Assembly: GCF_000745185.1 (NCBI RefSeq)
Contig: NZ_JQNJ01000001.1
Span: 248,001-312,000 of the forward strand
Reading direction: 5' to 3'
Length of the DNA stretch: 64,000 bases
Source of the DNA: Muricauda sp. MAR_2010_75
Lineage (GTDB): Bacteria > Bacteroidota > Bacteroidia > Flavobacteriales > Flavobacteriaceae
How positions within the stretch are numbered: position 1 is the stretch's first letter; each line of letters starts with the position of its first letter. Of the stretch, positions 1 to 8,814 are shown in pieces. A program made the translations under genes and the position numbers. Below the pieces are notes generated by a model. That model saw only the letters and a list, made by a program, of their open reading frames with translations. It was not told where the DNA came from and did not search any database.

Positions 1-1893
1 TTCCTCTATGCACACACCTATAATGATGATGGGGCACAATTCGAGGAAGATAATCATGCCGCTTTACTACAATACGATTTGGATGCCCCTAATATTACCA
101 GTTCAGTGGTCGTTTTGGATGAAAGTGACATCTTTCGCGGAGCCCTTCAATTGGGTCTAAACGGAAAAATCTACAGGACTATTTCCGAAACATACCAAAT
201 AGGCTCGCCCTATTTGGGGGTTATTCATAATCCCAATCGCAAAGGTACCGCAGCCAACTATCAACACAATGCCATTCAACTCAGTGGACTGGCACGCCAA
301 GGACTCCCTCCTTTTATACAGTCTTACTTCAACAAAATTGACCTGATTAGAAACCCAGATGGTTCAACATCCAGTGAAATGACACTCTGTGAAGCCGGTA
401 CTATTACGTTGCAGGCAGACGACATTGCCGATGCAACGTACTTTTGGCAGAAAGATGGTGTTCCTATTTCCAACAATACGGCAACGCTTGATATCACCAA
501 TGCCAGTGAGGAAGATGAAGGTGCTTACAGTGTAGAGGTCATTCCGCTGGATCCTGGTTTGTGCCCCACTATTGGAGAGGCCATGATTTATGTTAATCCC
601 ATTCCTGAAGCTGGCGACATTCAGCTAATTCAATGCGATTACCATGGGGATACCTCTGATGGACTGGCTCTGTTTAATCTAACAGAAGTTTCAACAAGTG
701 ACAGCCCAACTGCGTATTTACAATATTATTTTTATTTGAGCGGCACGGATCTTCAAAATGAAATCTCCATCCAAAACCCAACCCGTTTCCAAAATACAAT
801 GCCATTCAATCAAACTGTTCATTACAAAGTAACCGACGGACATTGTGAAAATACGGGGACTATACAACTTTTGGCATCACCAATGGATGCGGACAATGAT
901 CCCATTTCTTTTTTTGCTTGCGACGACTCTCCAAATGATGGTGAACTCAATGGCTTAGTAGATTTTGATTATCTAAGAGCAACACATTTTCCAAGTTTTG
1001 AAACCACCTTCTTCAACAGTCCAGAGGACGCCCTGGTGGAAGAGAACCAAATTGAAGAGGCAAGCTATATTTCTGATGGAGCCCCTATCTATGCAAGATT
1101 GGAGAACAGCAACGCCTGTCAAGGGATTCGTGAGATAACCATGATAATTCAAGAAAGTCCTATGGTTTCCTTGGAAAACGGTTATGTTGTGTGTACGGAC
1201 AATCCGAATTTATCCATAACCGCCCCCAGTGTATTTGATGTTTACACTTGGTATTCCGTAGCGGTCAATGGAAATGAAACCTTCCATGCTTCGGGACCAA
1301 TTGCCAATTTCCAAACACCAGGTGACTACATTTTGGAAGTGGGAAGAATACACGATGTCGCCAATAATTGGGTATGTTATGGCCGTACTGATTTTCAGGT
1401 AGAACCTTCCAACCTTGCAGTTGTAGAAGAGGCCATGGTCAGCGATGTTTCTGATAATAACACTGTACAAATCTCGGTCACGGGGGATGGAGTGTATGAG
1501 TACGCCTTGCAAGACCCGATGGGTCCATATCAAGATTCAAATACTTTTGAAAATGTGCCGCCAGGATTTTTAGACATCTATATCAGGGATAAAAAAGGAT
1601 GTGGAACCACACACGGCAAGATAGCTGTGATAGGTTATCCCAAATTCTTTACGCCCAATGGGGACAACGTTAACGACTATTGGCAAATCCAAGGGCTCGA
1701 AGCAGAACTCGATTTGAACAGTACCGTGTCCATATTTGACAAGTACGGAAAGTTAGTTTCCAATATTAGGTTGGATAGTAGCGGATGGAATGGTATGTTC
1801 AATTCACAAAAAATGCCTGCTTCAGATTATTGGTTTAGGACCATTCTTCCGGACGGCAGGGAAATAAAAGGGCATTTCACCCTAAAACGATAA
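1..1893 (+). CDS. T9SS type B sorting domain protein (5' partial)
   Basis: The reading frame is open from the first base of the window, so the N-terminus lies upstream. About 100-175 residues after position 79 there is an immunoglobulin-like segment with a Trp (FWQKDG) and a D-E-G-AYSV strand. The last ~85 residues form a gliding-motility-associated C-terminal domain (KFFTPNGDNVNDYW, then SIFDKYGKLV and W-N-G), the known sorting signal of type B substrates of the type IX secretion system. I infer a large secreted or cell-surface protein, perhaps adhesive; the ligand cannot be told. It ends 49 bp before uvrB with no clear terminator between them. Confidence 0.88.
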   Translation, partial: FLYAHTYNDDGAQFEEDNHAALLQYDLDAPNITSSVVVLDESDIFRGALQLGLNGKIYRTISETYQIGSPYLGVIHNPNRKGTAANYQHNAIQLSGLARQGLPPFIQSYFNKIDLIRNPDGSTSSEMTLCEAGTITLQADDIADATYFWQKDGVPISNNTATLDITNASEEDEGAYSVEVIPLDPGLCPTIGEAMIYVNPIPEAGDIQLIQCDYHGDTSDGLALFNLTEVSTSDSPTAYLQYYFYLSGTDLQNEISIQNPTRFQNTMPFNQTVHYKVTDGHCENTGTIQLLASPMDADNDPISFFACDDSPNDGELNGLVDFDYLRATHFPSFETTFFNSPEDALVEENQIEEASYISDGAPIYARLENSNACQGIREITMIIQESPMVSLENGYVVCTDNPNLSITAPSVFDVYTWYSVAVNGNETFHASGPIANFQTPGDYILEVGRIHDVANNWVCYGRTDFQVEPSNLAVVEEAMVSDVSDNNTVQISVTGDGVYEYALQDPMGPYQDSNTFENVPPGFLDIYIRDKKGCGTTHGKIAVIGYPKFFTPNGDNVNDYWQIQGLEAELDLNSTVSIFDKYGKLVSNIRLDSSGWNGMFNSQKMPASDYWFRTILPDGREIKGHFTLKR

Positions 1894-1942
1894 TCTTTAA
1901 GCTTTGCTTTAATTTGGTGCTTGCCTTTACTATTTTTATCAA

Positions 1943-3928
1943 ATGAAATTTCAGGTAGTATCAGAGTTCAAACCGACTGGCGACCAGCCGCAGGCCATCA
2001 AACAATTGGTGGAAGGTATAGAAGCGGGCGACCGGCATCAAACCCTTCTGGGAGTCACAGGTTCAGGAAAAACATTTACCGTGGCCAATGTGATGGAATC
2101 TGTACAACGACCCACTTTGGTATTGGCCCACAACAAAACCTTGGCTGCCCAGTTGTATTCCGAGTTCAAGCAGTTTTTTCCAAAAAATGCGGTGGAATAC
2201 TTTGTGTCTTATTACGATTACTACCAACCTGAAGCCTATATTCCCTCCAGCGGATTATATATTGAAAAAGACCTTTCCATCAATGAGGATATTGAAAAAT
2301 TGCGGTTGAGTGCCACCTCCTCTCTCCTTTCCGGCAGAAGGGATGTCTTGGTGGTTGCTTCAGTATCTTGCTTGTATGGTATAGGAAACCCGGTGGAGTT
2401 TCAAAAGAATGTGATTTCAATCCATAGAGATCAGGTTATCTCTCGAACAAAATTCCTGAAACAACTTGTTCAAAGTTTGTATTCCAGAACCACAGCAGAT
2501 TTCAGAAATGGAAATTTTAGGGTAAAGGGAGATGTGGTGGATGTGTTTCCAGGTTATGCAGATCACGCCTTCCGTATCCACTTTTTTGGGGATGAGATTG
2601 AGGAAATAGAGGCCTTGGATCCCTTCAACAACAAAGTCATCGAAATCTATGATTCGCTGAACATTTACCCTGCCAATATGTTCGTGACCTCACCAGATGT
2701 ACTTCAAAACGCCATTCATCAAATTCAGGATGATTTGGTCAAACAAATAGACTACTTTAAGGAGATAGGTCGACCCTTGGAAGCCAAAAGACTGGAAGAA
2801 CGTACCAATTTTGATTTGGAGATGATTCGAGAATTGGGCTATTGCTCAGGGATTGAAAACTACTCCCGTTATCTGGATGGTCGTGAGCCAGGAACAAGAC
2901 CCTTCTGTTTGCTGGATTATTTCCCAGATGATTACTTGATGATCATTGATGAAAGTCACGTAACCATCCCCCAAGTTCATGCTATGTACGGAGGTGACCG
3001 CTCGCGAAAAGAAAATTTGGTGGAATATGGTTTCCGACTGCCAGCCGCCATGGACAACCGACCGCTCAAGTTTGAAGAGTTTGAGACGCTCCAAAATCAA
3101 GTGATTTATGTAAGTGCCACTCCAGCTGATTACGAATTGGAATTGAGCCAAGGCGTTTATGTGGAGCAGGTGATTCGACCAACTGGTCTTTTGGACCCTA
3201 TTATTGAAGTGCGGCCAAGTGCCAACCAAATTGATGATTTGGTGGAGGAAATCCAACAGCGAGTGGAACTGGATGAACGTACATTGGTGACCACCTTGAC
3301 CAAACGTATGGCAGAGGAACTTGCAAAGTATTTGGCCCGAATCGATGTACGATGCCGTTACATTCACAGTGATGTGGATACCTTGGAGCGGGTGGAAATC
3401 ATGCAAGATTTACGAAAAGGATTATTTGATGTCTTGATTGGTGTAAACCTATTGCGGGAAGGACTGGATTTGCCCGAAGTTTCGCTAGTTGCCATTTTGG
3501 ATGCTGATAAAGAAGGGTTTTTACGAAGCAACCGTTCCTTGACCCAAACCGTGGGTCGTGCAGCTCGAAACTTGAACGGAAAGGCGATTATGTATGCCGA
3601 TACCATCACGGAGAGTATGCAAAAGACCATTGATGAAACCAATTATCGACGGGAAAAGCAATTGGCCTACAACCAAGAAAATAATATTACACCAACTGCA
3701 TTGAACAAAAGTCTGGATAGTGCCTTGGCCAAAAATTCGGTTTCTACTTACCACTTTCAAAAAGAAGAGCTTAGAGCTGCGGAACCCGATTTAGCATATA
3801 TTACCGAAGACCAACGGGAAAAGTTGATTCGGGAAAAACGGAAGGCGATGGAAAAAGCAGCCAAGGAACTCAACTTTATGGAAGCTGCTAAATTACGTGA
3901 TGAAATAAAATCACTCCAAGAATCATGA
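1943..3928 (+). CDS. uvrB: UvrABC system protein B (excinuclease helicase subunit)
   Basis: UvrB is the damage-verifying, ATP-driven subunit of nucleotide excision repair; it takes DNA from UvrA and recruits UvrC. At 661 residues it has the usual length. Visible motifs are Walker A (GVTGSGKTFT, ~38-47), the tyrosine-rich beta-hairpin (YYDYYQPEAYIP), the Walker B-like DESH, helicase motif VI (QTVGRAARN) and a C-terminal UVR coiled coil (EAAKLRDEI) that contacts UvrC. The stop codon overlaps the start of the next gene by 4 bp (ATGA), so the two are probably translationally coupled although their functions look unrelated. Confidence 0.98.
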   Translation: MKFQVVSEFKPTGDQPQAIKQLVEGIEAGDRHQTLLGVTGSGKTFTVANVMESVQRPTLVLAHNKTLAAQLYSEFKQFFPKNAVEYFVSYYDYYQPEAYIPSSGLYIEKDLSINEDIEKLRLSATSSLLSGRRDVLVVASVSCLYGIGNPVEFQKNVISIHRDQVISRTKFLKQLVQSLYSRTTADFRNGNFRVKGDVVDVFPGYADHAFRIHFFGDEIEEIEALDPFNNKVIEIYDSLNIYPANMFVTSPDVLQNAIHQIQDDLVKQIDYFKEIGRPLEAKRLEERTNFDLEMIRELGYCSGIENYSRYLDGREPGTRPFCLLDYFPDDYLMIIDESHVTIPQVHAMYGGDRSRKENLVEYGFRLPAAMDNRPLKFEEFETLQNQVIYVSATPADYELELSQGVYVEQVIRPTGLLDPIIEVRPSANQIDDLVEEIQQRVELDERTLVTTLTKRMAEELAKYLARIDVRCRYIHSDVDTLERVEIMQDLRKGLFDVLIGVNLLREGLDLPEVSLVAILDADKEGFLRSNRSLTQTVGRAARNLNGKAIMYADTITESMQKTIDETNYRREKQLAYNQENNITPTALNKSLDSALAKNSVSTYHFQKEELRAAEPDLAYITEDQREKLIREKRKAMEKAAKELNFMEAAKLRDEIKSLQES

Positions 3929-5460
3929 CAGCCATAAAACGTACCTTCTTTCTGACCACCTTGTTCAATCTGTTGTTGGTCATGGGCATACATGCCCAAA
4001 AGCTAACTAAGGAACAGATTGAAACTGCTTCAAAAAAAGCATTGCCCAATGCCTTAGAAAATCTAATGGATTTTCTAAAAATTCCGAATGATGGAAATTA
4101 TCCTGAACAAATTGAGGCCAATTTAGAACGCTGCATCACCATTTTTTCGGAAATCGGTTTTGAAACCCAGCGTTTGGAGACCAATGGAGCTCCCCTACTC
4201 CTTGCTGAAAAGAAGTATCCAAAGAATACAAAGACCCTACTGTTTTACATGCAGATTGATGGCCAACCTGTGGATTCCACGGAATGGCATCAACCTAGCC
4301 CTTACCTTCCCGTCGTGAAGCAACAAACCACGGATGGCGAATGGGAAATCATTTCGTATGCCCCCAACAAAATACCATTGAATATGGATTGGCGGATTTT
4401 TGCTCGATCAGCCTCAGACTCTAAAGGACCTGCCATGGCCTTTATTTCTGCATTGCGCATATTGGAAAATCTAGGCAAAACCCCAGAACACAACCTTAAA
4501 GTCATTATGGATTTTCAGGAGGAATTGGGTTCTCCGGACCTTCCCGAAGTAGTTGAAAAATTTCGAGACCTTCTTTCCGCCGATGGTATCCTAATTATGG
4601 ACGGAACACGTCATCTCTCCAACTGGCCCACACTGACCTACGGGGCCCGCGGTATTGCAACAGCAACTCTGACTGTTTTTGGTGCAAAAACCCCCCTACA
4701 CAGTGGGCAATATGGAAATTTCGCCCCCAATCCGGTTTTTGAGGCCTCCCGATTGCTGGGTTCCCTTAAAAATGAACATGGTCTTGTGCAGATTCCAGGA
4801 TTTTATGAGGGTATCAACCTTACTGAAAGCGAAAAGGAAAAACTCAATCAAGTTCCAGAAGACCTAGACGATATAAAAATGGAACTTGGTATTTTTCAAC
4901 CCGACAAAGTCGGAGAGACTTACCAAGAAGCTTTGCAATACCCCACTTTGAATGTTAGAGGCCTAAAAGCTGCGTGGGTGAAGAAAGAAGTTCGGACCAT
5001 AATTCCATCAGAAGTTGTTGCGGAGATTGATATGCGACTGGTTCCTGAATCTGATGGAAAACGGTTAATGGAATCGTTAAAACAATACATCGTGGATTAC
5101 GGATTTCACTTGGTGGATTCCATTCCCACGGATGAGGAGCGTGCAACATATCCTAAATTGGCATCGTTCACCTACAAACTGGGGTCCAAACCTTTCCGTA
5201 CCGACTTTGATTCTTCCATGGGCAGCATGTTGAACCGTGCCATGACCCGTCTCTTTAATGATAAATTTGTGAACATGCGAACTACTGGTGGGTCCCAGCC
5301 CATTGCTCCTTTTATCAATACGCTTGGGGTCCCTGGAGTCGCCTTGCGCATTCCCAATCCCGATAACAGTATTCATTCGCCAAATGAAAATCTACGGATT
5401 GGTAATTATTTGGAAGGTATTATGTCCTGTTTGGCAGTATTGACAGAACCTATGGACTAA
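3925..5460 (+). CDS. M20-family metallopeptidase, secreted
   Basis: The 511-residue product begins with a signal peptide (about 25 residues, ending near HAQ) and has an M20 dipeptidase/deacylase fold. Visible M20 motifs are SDSKG (bridging Asp), EELGS (catalytic Glu and metal Glu), the dimerisation-domain HSGQYGNFAPNP, and HSPNE near the C-terminus (last metal His). The first metal-ligand block, usually HxDVQPV, reads QIDGQPVD here (Q110), so one expected zinc-binding His is replaced. It may have altered metal use or reduced activity. Substrate unknown, possibly peptides in the periplasm. It is coupled to uvrB by a 4-bp overlap. Confidence 0.85.
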   Translation: MTAIKRTFFLTTLFNLLLVMGIHAQKLTKEQIETASKKALPNALENLMDFLKIPNDGNYPEQIEANLERCITIFSEIGFETQRLETNGAPLLLAEKKYPKNTKTLLFYMQIDGQPVDSTEWHQPSPYLPVVKQQTTDGEWEIISYAPNKIPLNMDWRIFARSASDSKGPAMAFISALRILENLGKTPEHNLKVIMDFQEELGSPDLPEVVEKFRDLLSADGILIMDGTRHLSNWPTLTYGARGIATATLTVFGAKTPLHSGQYGNFAPNPVFEASRLLGSLKNEHGLVQIPGFYEGINLTESEKEKLNQVPEDLDDIKMELGIFQPDKVGETYQEALQYPTLNVRGLKAAWVKKEVRTIIPSEVVAEIDMRLVPESDGKRLMESLKQYIVDYGFHLVDSIPTDEERATYPKLASFTYKLGSKPFRTDFDSSMGSMLNRAMTRLFNDKFVNMRTTGGSQPIAPFINTLGVPGVALRIPNPDNSIHSPNENLRIGNYLEGIMSCLAVLTEPMD

Positions 5461-5471
5461 ACAAAACGAAA

Positions 5472-5501
5472 GCGCGCTCCTGCATTACTGCGGGAGCGCG
5501 C
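5472..5501. terminator. GC-rich hairpin between convergent genes
   Basis: A 12-bp inverted repeat (GCGCGCTCCTGC / GCGGGAGCGCGC, one mismatch) with a 6-nt loop lies between the stops of the M20 peptidase and hsp20. Read on the minus strand it is followed by a T-rich run, so it fits best as the hsp20 terminator. On the plus strand the T-run is missing. Confidence 0.7.
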
Positions 5502-5565
5502 AATCAAACTAACCAACTAATCAACCATCATGAAACACCTAAGTTGGTGTCTTCTTTATTTCGTG

Positions 5566-5991
5566 TTATCCGATTGAGATCAATCGTTTTGGTTTTGGCA
5601 ATGCTTCTTGCTTTTTGGGCAAGGTCAATTTCAATATTCCATCTTCGTACTTCGCATCGATTTTAGAACCGTCTACGGTGTCCGGCAATGTAAAGGCCCT
5701 TTTGAAGGAAGAATACGAAAATTCCTTTCTGGTATAGTTTTCCTTTGTTTCTTCGTTTTCTGATTTCATCTCGCTGGAAATGGTCAAAACATCATTGTCC
5801 ACTTCAACGGAAAAATCATCTTTCTTTACACCAGGAACAGCTAATTCCAATTCAAAATTCTTTTCATTATCCTTAATATTTACGGCGGGAACAGAAGTAT
5901 TCCACTTTTCTGATCCACCAAACCAATCGGGTCCCATAAAATCGTTCATCAAGGACGGAAAAAACATGTTGTTTCTTTTTACTAAACTCAT
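5566..5991 (-). CDS. Hsp20/alpha-crystallin small heat-shock protein
   Basis: A 141-residue ATP-independent holdase chaperone of the cytoplasm. The alpha-crystallin domain spans about 35-130, with the characteristic strand VDNDVLTIS, the segment FTLPDTVDGSKIDAKYEDG and the signature GILKLTLPK. The C-terminal tail holds a short I-x-I-like ending (LISIG), used by the family for oligomer contacts. Two identical-type palindromes lie 74-120 bp upstream of the start and probably regulate it. It is followed by a strong hairpin. Confidence 0.95.
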   Translation of the reverse strand: MSLVKRNNMFFPSLMNDFMGPDWFGGSEKWNTSVPAVNIKDNEKNFELELAVPGVKKDDFSVEVDNDVLTISSEMKSENEETKENYTRKEFSYSSFKRAFTLPDTVDGSKIDAKYEDGILKLTLPKKQEALPKPKRLISIG

Positions 5992-6064
5992 GGCTTTTAT
6001 TTTTTATATGGTTAAACTTCTAAATCACCATGGTATGGGCAAATCATATACCAATACAAAAATC

Positions 6065-6111
6065 ATGTCGATATGACATGTTTTTAACAAAATATTATGT
6101 CAAAATGACAT
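6065..6111 (-). promoter_or_regulatory. Paired ATGTC-N5-GACAT palindromes upstream of hsp20
   Basis: Two 15-bp perfect-arm palindromes of the form ATGTC-N5-GACAT occupy 6065-6079 and 6097-6111. Their centres are 32 bp apart, about three helical turns. They lie between the stop of the TerB-like gene and the hsp20 start. The upstream copy shares the 11-mer ATGTCAAAATG with the grpE promoter (54306-54316). I infer an operator for a stress regulator; no regulator is assigned. Confidence 0.6.
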
Positions 6112-6512
6112 TAATTGTAATGTGCCTTGAAGATGTTAATCAGCACATTTGGCGGAATGACGTTATCGGGATAGTTGTGCATGACCTGCAAGACCTGACT
6201 TATCGCGGCGGGTGGGAGCCCCATTCTAAGGCCAATATTATACAAGGTATCCACTTCTTTTTTATGTTGATGCTGGTCCACATTCATCAACAATAACAAT
6301 CTATGAAACTGAACGATGCGTTCGGCTTGGGATTTTAAAATTACTTTGGGGGACTTTTCCTTTAAAAGGCCCTCAAAAGTTGCTCTATCTATACCTAAAT
6401 TTGAGGCTACCTTGAGTAAAAAACCATATTCCGAATCCTTTAGGGAATGGTCTACCCTTGCAAAAGCAATCATTTCGGAAAGGATACTCAATTTTTCCTC
6501 GTAGGTGCCCAT
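6111..6512 (-). CDS. TerB-like helical protein
   Basis: A 133-residue, all-helical protein without signal peptide. The opening (EKLSILSEMIAFARVDHSLKDSEYGFLLKVA) resembles the TerB/TerB-like fold, with acidic/hydrophobic helices and a D-x-x-L-K-D-x-E stretch. The role is unknown; tellurite resistance should not be assumed. It precedes hsp20 in the same direction by 120 bp, and its stop codon touches the distal hsp20 palindrome. Confidence 0.6.
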   Translation of the reverse strand: MGTYEEKLSILSEMIAFARVDHSLKDSEYGFLLKVASNLGIDRATFEGLLKEKSPKVILKSQAERIVQFHRLLLLMNVDQHQHKKEVDTLYNIGLRMGLPPAAISQVLQVMHNYPDNVIPPNVLINIFKAHYN

Positions 6513-6635
6513 AGGTTTGGTTTTGGTGCAACTTTAGTATAGATAACTCCAAAACATCCCATTTTAGTACATTAAGGAACCCTGATTTTTTGTGTGGCCC
6601 ATCCAAATAAGGTCTTTACGCATAAGTATTGGAAT

Positions 6636-6670
6636 AAAAAAAGGCAACGTTACAGTAACGTTGCCTTTTT
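6636..6670. terminator. Bidirectional intrinsic terminator
   Basis: A perfect 11-bp inverted repeat (GGCAACGTTAC / GTAACGTTGCC, 6643-6665) is flanked by A-rich sequence on one side and TTTTT on the other. It sits just downstream of the sucC stop on the minus strand and probably ends sucC transcription. Confidence 0.8.
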
Positions 6671-6691
6671 ATGAGGCAAGGGAATTGATTA

Positions 6692-7885
6692 TCAACTCAA
6701 AACCTCTTTTACTTTATCTGCAGCTTCTTGGAACTGTACTGCGGAGTGTACTGCCAATCCAGAGTTATCGATAATCTCTTTGGCCAATTCGGCATTGGTA
6801 CCTTGAAGTCGGACAATAATTGGTACTTTAATGGCATCACCCATATTCTTATAGGCATCCACAACACCCTGCGCCACACGATCGCAACGCACAATACCTC
6901 CGAATATATTAATCAATATCGCTTTCACATTTGGATCTTTTAAAATAATGCGGAACGCTTCTTCAACCCTTTTGGCATCTGCGGTACCTCCTACATCCAA
7001 GAAGTTTGCAGGTTCGCCTCCAGCCATCTTGATCAAATCCATGGTGGCCATGGCCAATCCGGCTCCGTTTACCATGCAACCTACGTTTCCGTCCAAATCC
7101 ACATAGTTCAATCCCACCTCACGGGCTTCAACCTCAATGGGGTTTTCCTCGCGAAGGTCCCGCATTTCGGCATAGGTCTTTCTGCGGTAAAGGGCATTAT
7201 CGTCAATGGAAACCTTGGCATCCACAGCCATGATTTTATCGTCTGATGTCTTCAATACTGGATTAATTTCAAAAAGACTGGCATCACTTTGTTCATAAGC
7301 TTTGTACAAGGCTGAAACAAACTTCACCATCTCCTTAAATGCGGTGCCAGACAGTCCTAAATTAAAAGCGATTCGTCTCGCTTGGAACGGTAAGAGTCCA
7401 GTCGCAGGGTCAATTTCTTCGGTAAAAATCAAATGTGGGGTCTTTTCGGCAACTTCCTCAATGTCCATCCCTCCTTCAGTGGAGTACATCACCATATTTC
7501 TTCCAGTGCCCCTGTTCAACAACACGGACATATAAAATTCATTGGTTTCGCTATCTCCAGGATAGTAGACATCTTCGGCCACCAACACTTGATGTACTTT
7601 TTTTCCTTCAGCAGATGTTTGCGGCGTAATCAGGTTCATTCCTATGATGTTCCCTGCCAACTCTTCCACTTCTTTCAAGTTTTTGGCCAACTTAACACCT
7701 CCACCTTTACCACGGCCTCCGGCATGCACCTGAGCTTTTATAACATGCCAACCGGTTCCGGTTTCCTGCGTCAATTGTTTAGCGGCATCTACCGCTTCCT
7801 TTGCGTTTCGGGCCACGATTCCTCGTTGGATCCTAACCCCAAAGCTGGCCAAAATTTCTTTTCCTTGATATTCGTGAAGATTCAT
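6692..7885 (-). CDS. sucC: Succinyl-CoA ligase (ADP-forming) beta subunit
   Basis: The beta subunit of the TCA-cycle enzyme that makes succinate and a nucleoside triphosphate from succinyl-CoA; it binds nucleotide through an ATP-grasp domain. The chosen start (7885, MNLHEYQGKEIL) gives 397 residues, the usual length, and leaves the longer in-frame extension as non-coding. Signs of the family are the N-terminal NLHEYQ, the glycine loop GGRGKGGG, the C-terminal CoA-ligase motif NIFGGIVRCD and DVGGTAD. The alpha subunit sucD is not in the window, so the two are unlinked here. A TAnnTTTG box lies 26 bp upstream and a terminator follows. Confidence 0.98.
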   Translation of the reverse strand: MNLHEYQGKEILASFGVRIQRGIVARNAKEAVDAAKQLTQETGTGWHVIKAQVHAGGRGKGGGVKLAKNLKEVEELAGNIIGMNLITPQTSAEGKKVHQVLVAEDVYYPGDSETNEFYMSVLLNRGTGRNMVMYSTEGGMDIEEVAEKTPHLIFTEEIDPATGLLPFQARRIAFNLGLSGTAFKEMVKFVSALYKAYEQSDASLFEINPVLKTSDDKIMAVDAKVSIDDNALYRRKTYAEMRDLREENPIEVEAREVGLNYVDLDGNVGCMVNGAGLAMATMDLIKMAGGEPANFLDVGGTADAKRVEEAFRIILKDPNVKAILINIFGGIVRCDRVAQGVVDAYKNMGDAIKVPIIVRLQGTNAELAKEIIDNSGLAVHSAVQFQEAADKVKEVLS

Positions 7886-7910
7886 CTGTGAATTAACTTT
7901 TGTTTGCCGA

Positions 7911-7918
7911 CAAAAATA
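7911..7918 (-). promoter_or_regulatory. Bacteroidota -7 box for sucC
   Basis: On the minus strand the sequence is TATTTTTG, a match to TAnnTTTG, 26 bp upstream of the sucC start. A TTTG lies 14 bp further upstream, shorter than the usual spacer, so only the -7 element is convincing. Confidence 0.5.
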
Positions 7919-8014
7919 GAAAACCCCATCGACAAATAGAAGGTGAAAAAGGAATAATTGCTCCCAACACACCCACCTTATGCAACGAGGGCTTATTTCG
8001 CAACAAATCTTCTG

Positions 8015-8653
8015 CTATATTTTAAAATCCTCAAAGTCCAGAGGGTCAAAATTTTTGAAGTGACCGTTCATTTCAATGACAGCCTTGGTACGGTTCACCT
8101 GGCTTAGCAACGATGTTGTGGAATCTAAATGTTCCTTGATGTACAATAACCGGTCTTTCTCCTTGGGAATCTGGAGCAACTCGTATTCCTGCTCAAAGGA
8201 AAGTCCCATTTTGTGGGCCAAGGCGTAGCTGTTGAACTGTTTTGGTGAAGTTTTGGTAAAGGGCACATCCATAAGGTCGTATAATACCTCAACTTTCTGT
8301 AACACTTCTTCCCGAAGGTCTTCGTCTGCATCGTTTTCAACATCCATAAACTCCACTTCTCCACCAGAATACAATTTACCGTTCATCTGTTGTTCAAAGG
8401 AAAGCACTTTAAAGACTTGTCTCCCCACGCATACGACATCCATTTCACCGTTCTTGTATGTATTGACCACTTCAACCAACTGCACTTCAGTTCCATAGGT
8501 CATGGTATTGTTGATAAAAACTGGAATCCCGAAGGTAATGGCCTCCCTTCTACAGTCATTGATCAACTGTTTATAGCGCTCCTCAAAAATATGAAGAGGG
8601 ACCGTTTCTCCCGGATAAAAAACCGACTGCAAGGGAAATAGAGGTAATTTCAT
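8015..8653 (-). CDS. LON substrate-binding domain protein
   Basis: A 212-residue protein made only of the N-terminal substrate-binding domain of Lon protease (PUA-like LON domain), without AAA+ or protease domains. The start MKLPLFPLQSVFYPGE is the typical first strand of the family (LPLFPL...YPG), followed by LHIFEERYKQL, so 8653 is preferred over upstream in-frame codons. Stand-alone LON-domain proteins are common in bacteria; their role is unknown but is likely peptide or misfolded-protein binding. It lies divergent from lysA. Confidence 0.85.
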   Translation of the reverse strand: MKLPLFPLQSVFYPGETVPLHIFEERYKQLINDCRREAITFGIPVFINNTMTYGTEVQLVEVVNTYKNGEMDVVCVGRQVFKVLSFEQQMNGKLYSGGEVEFMDVENDADEDLREEVLQKVEVLYDLMDVPFTKTSPKQFNSYALAHKMGLSFEQEYELLQIPKEKDRLLYIKEHLDSTTSLLSQVNRTKAVIEMNGHFKNFDPLDFEDFKI

Positions 8654-8765
8654 TGTTGAAGTTTCCCTAAATGTACAATCCCAAATGCAAAGGAGCAAGT
8701 ACCATTATTTTGGATTGTTGGTTTTAAAACAATTTGTTACAAATAAATGATTTTGTTTTTTATTC

Positions 8766-8796
8766 TTGTAGAACCCACGTACTTCCAGTAGATTTG
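8766..8796 (+). promoter_or_regulatory. Bacteroidota-type promoter of lysA
   Basis: TTG (8766-8768), a 20-bp spacer and TAGATTTG (8789-8796) match the TTG-N17-23-TAnnTTTG promoter form. Transcription would start about 10-15 nt before the lysA ATG at 8815. Confidence 0.6.
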
Positions 8797-8814
8797 CGCG
8801 AAAGACTAAACGCA

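Noticed and set aside
6111..6512. Excinuclease or tellurite-resistance gene naming
   Set aside because: Only a TerB-like helical fold is supported; no functional residue is visible.
7886..7972. 29-codon extension of sucC
   Set aside because: It would contain the promoter box at 7911-7918; the conserved start MNLHEYQ is at 7885.
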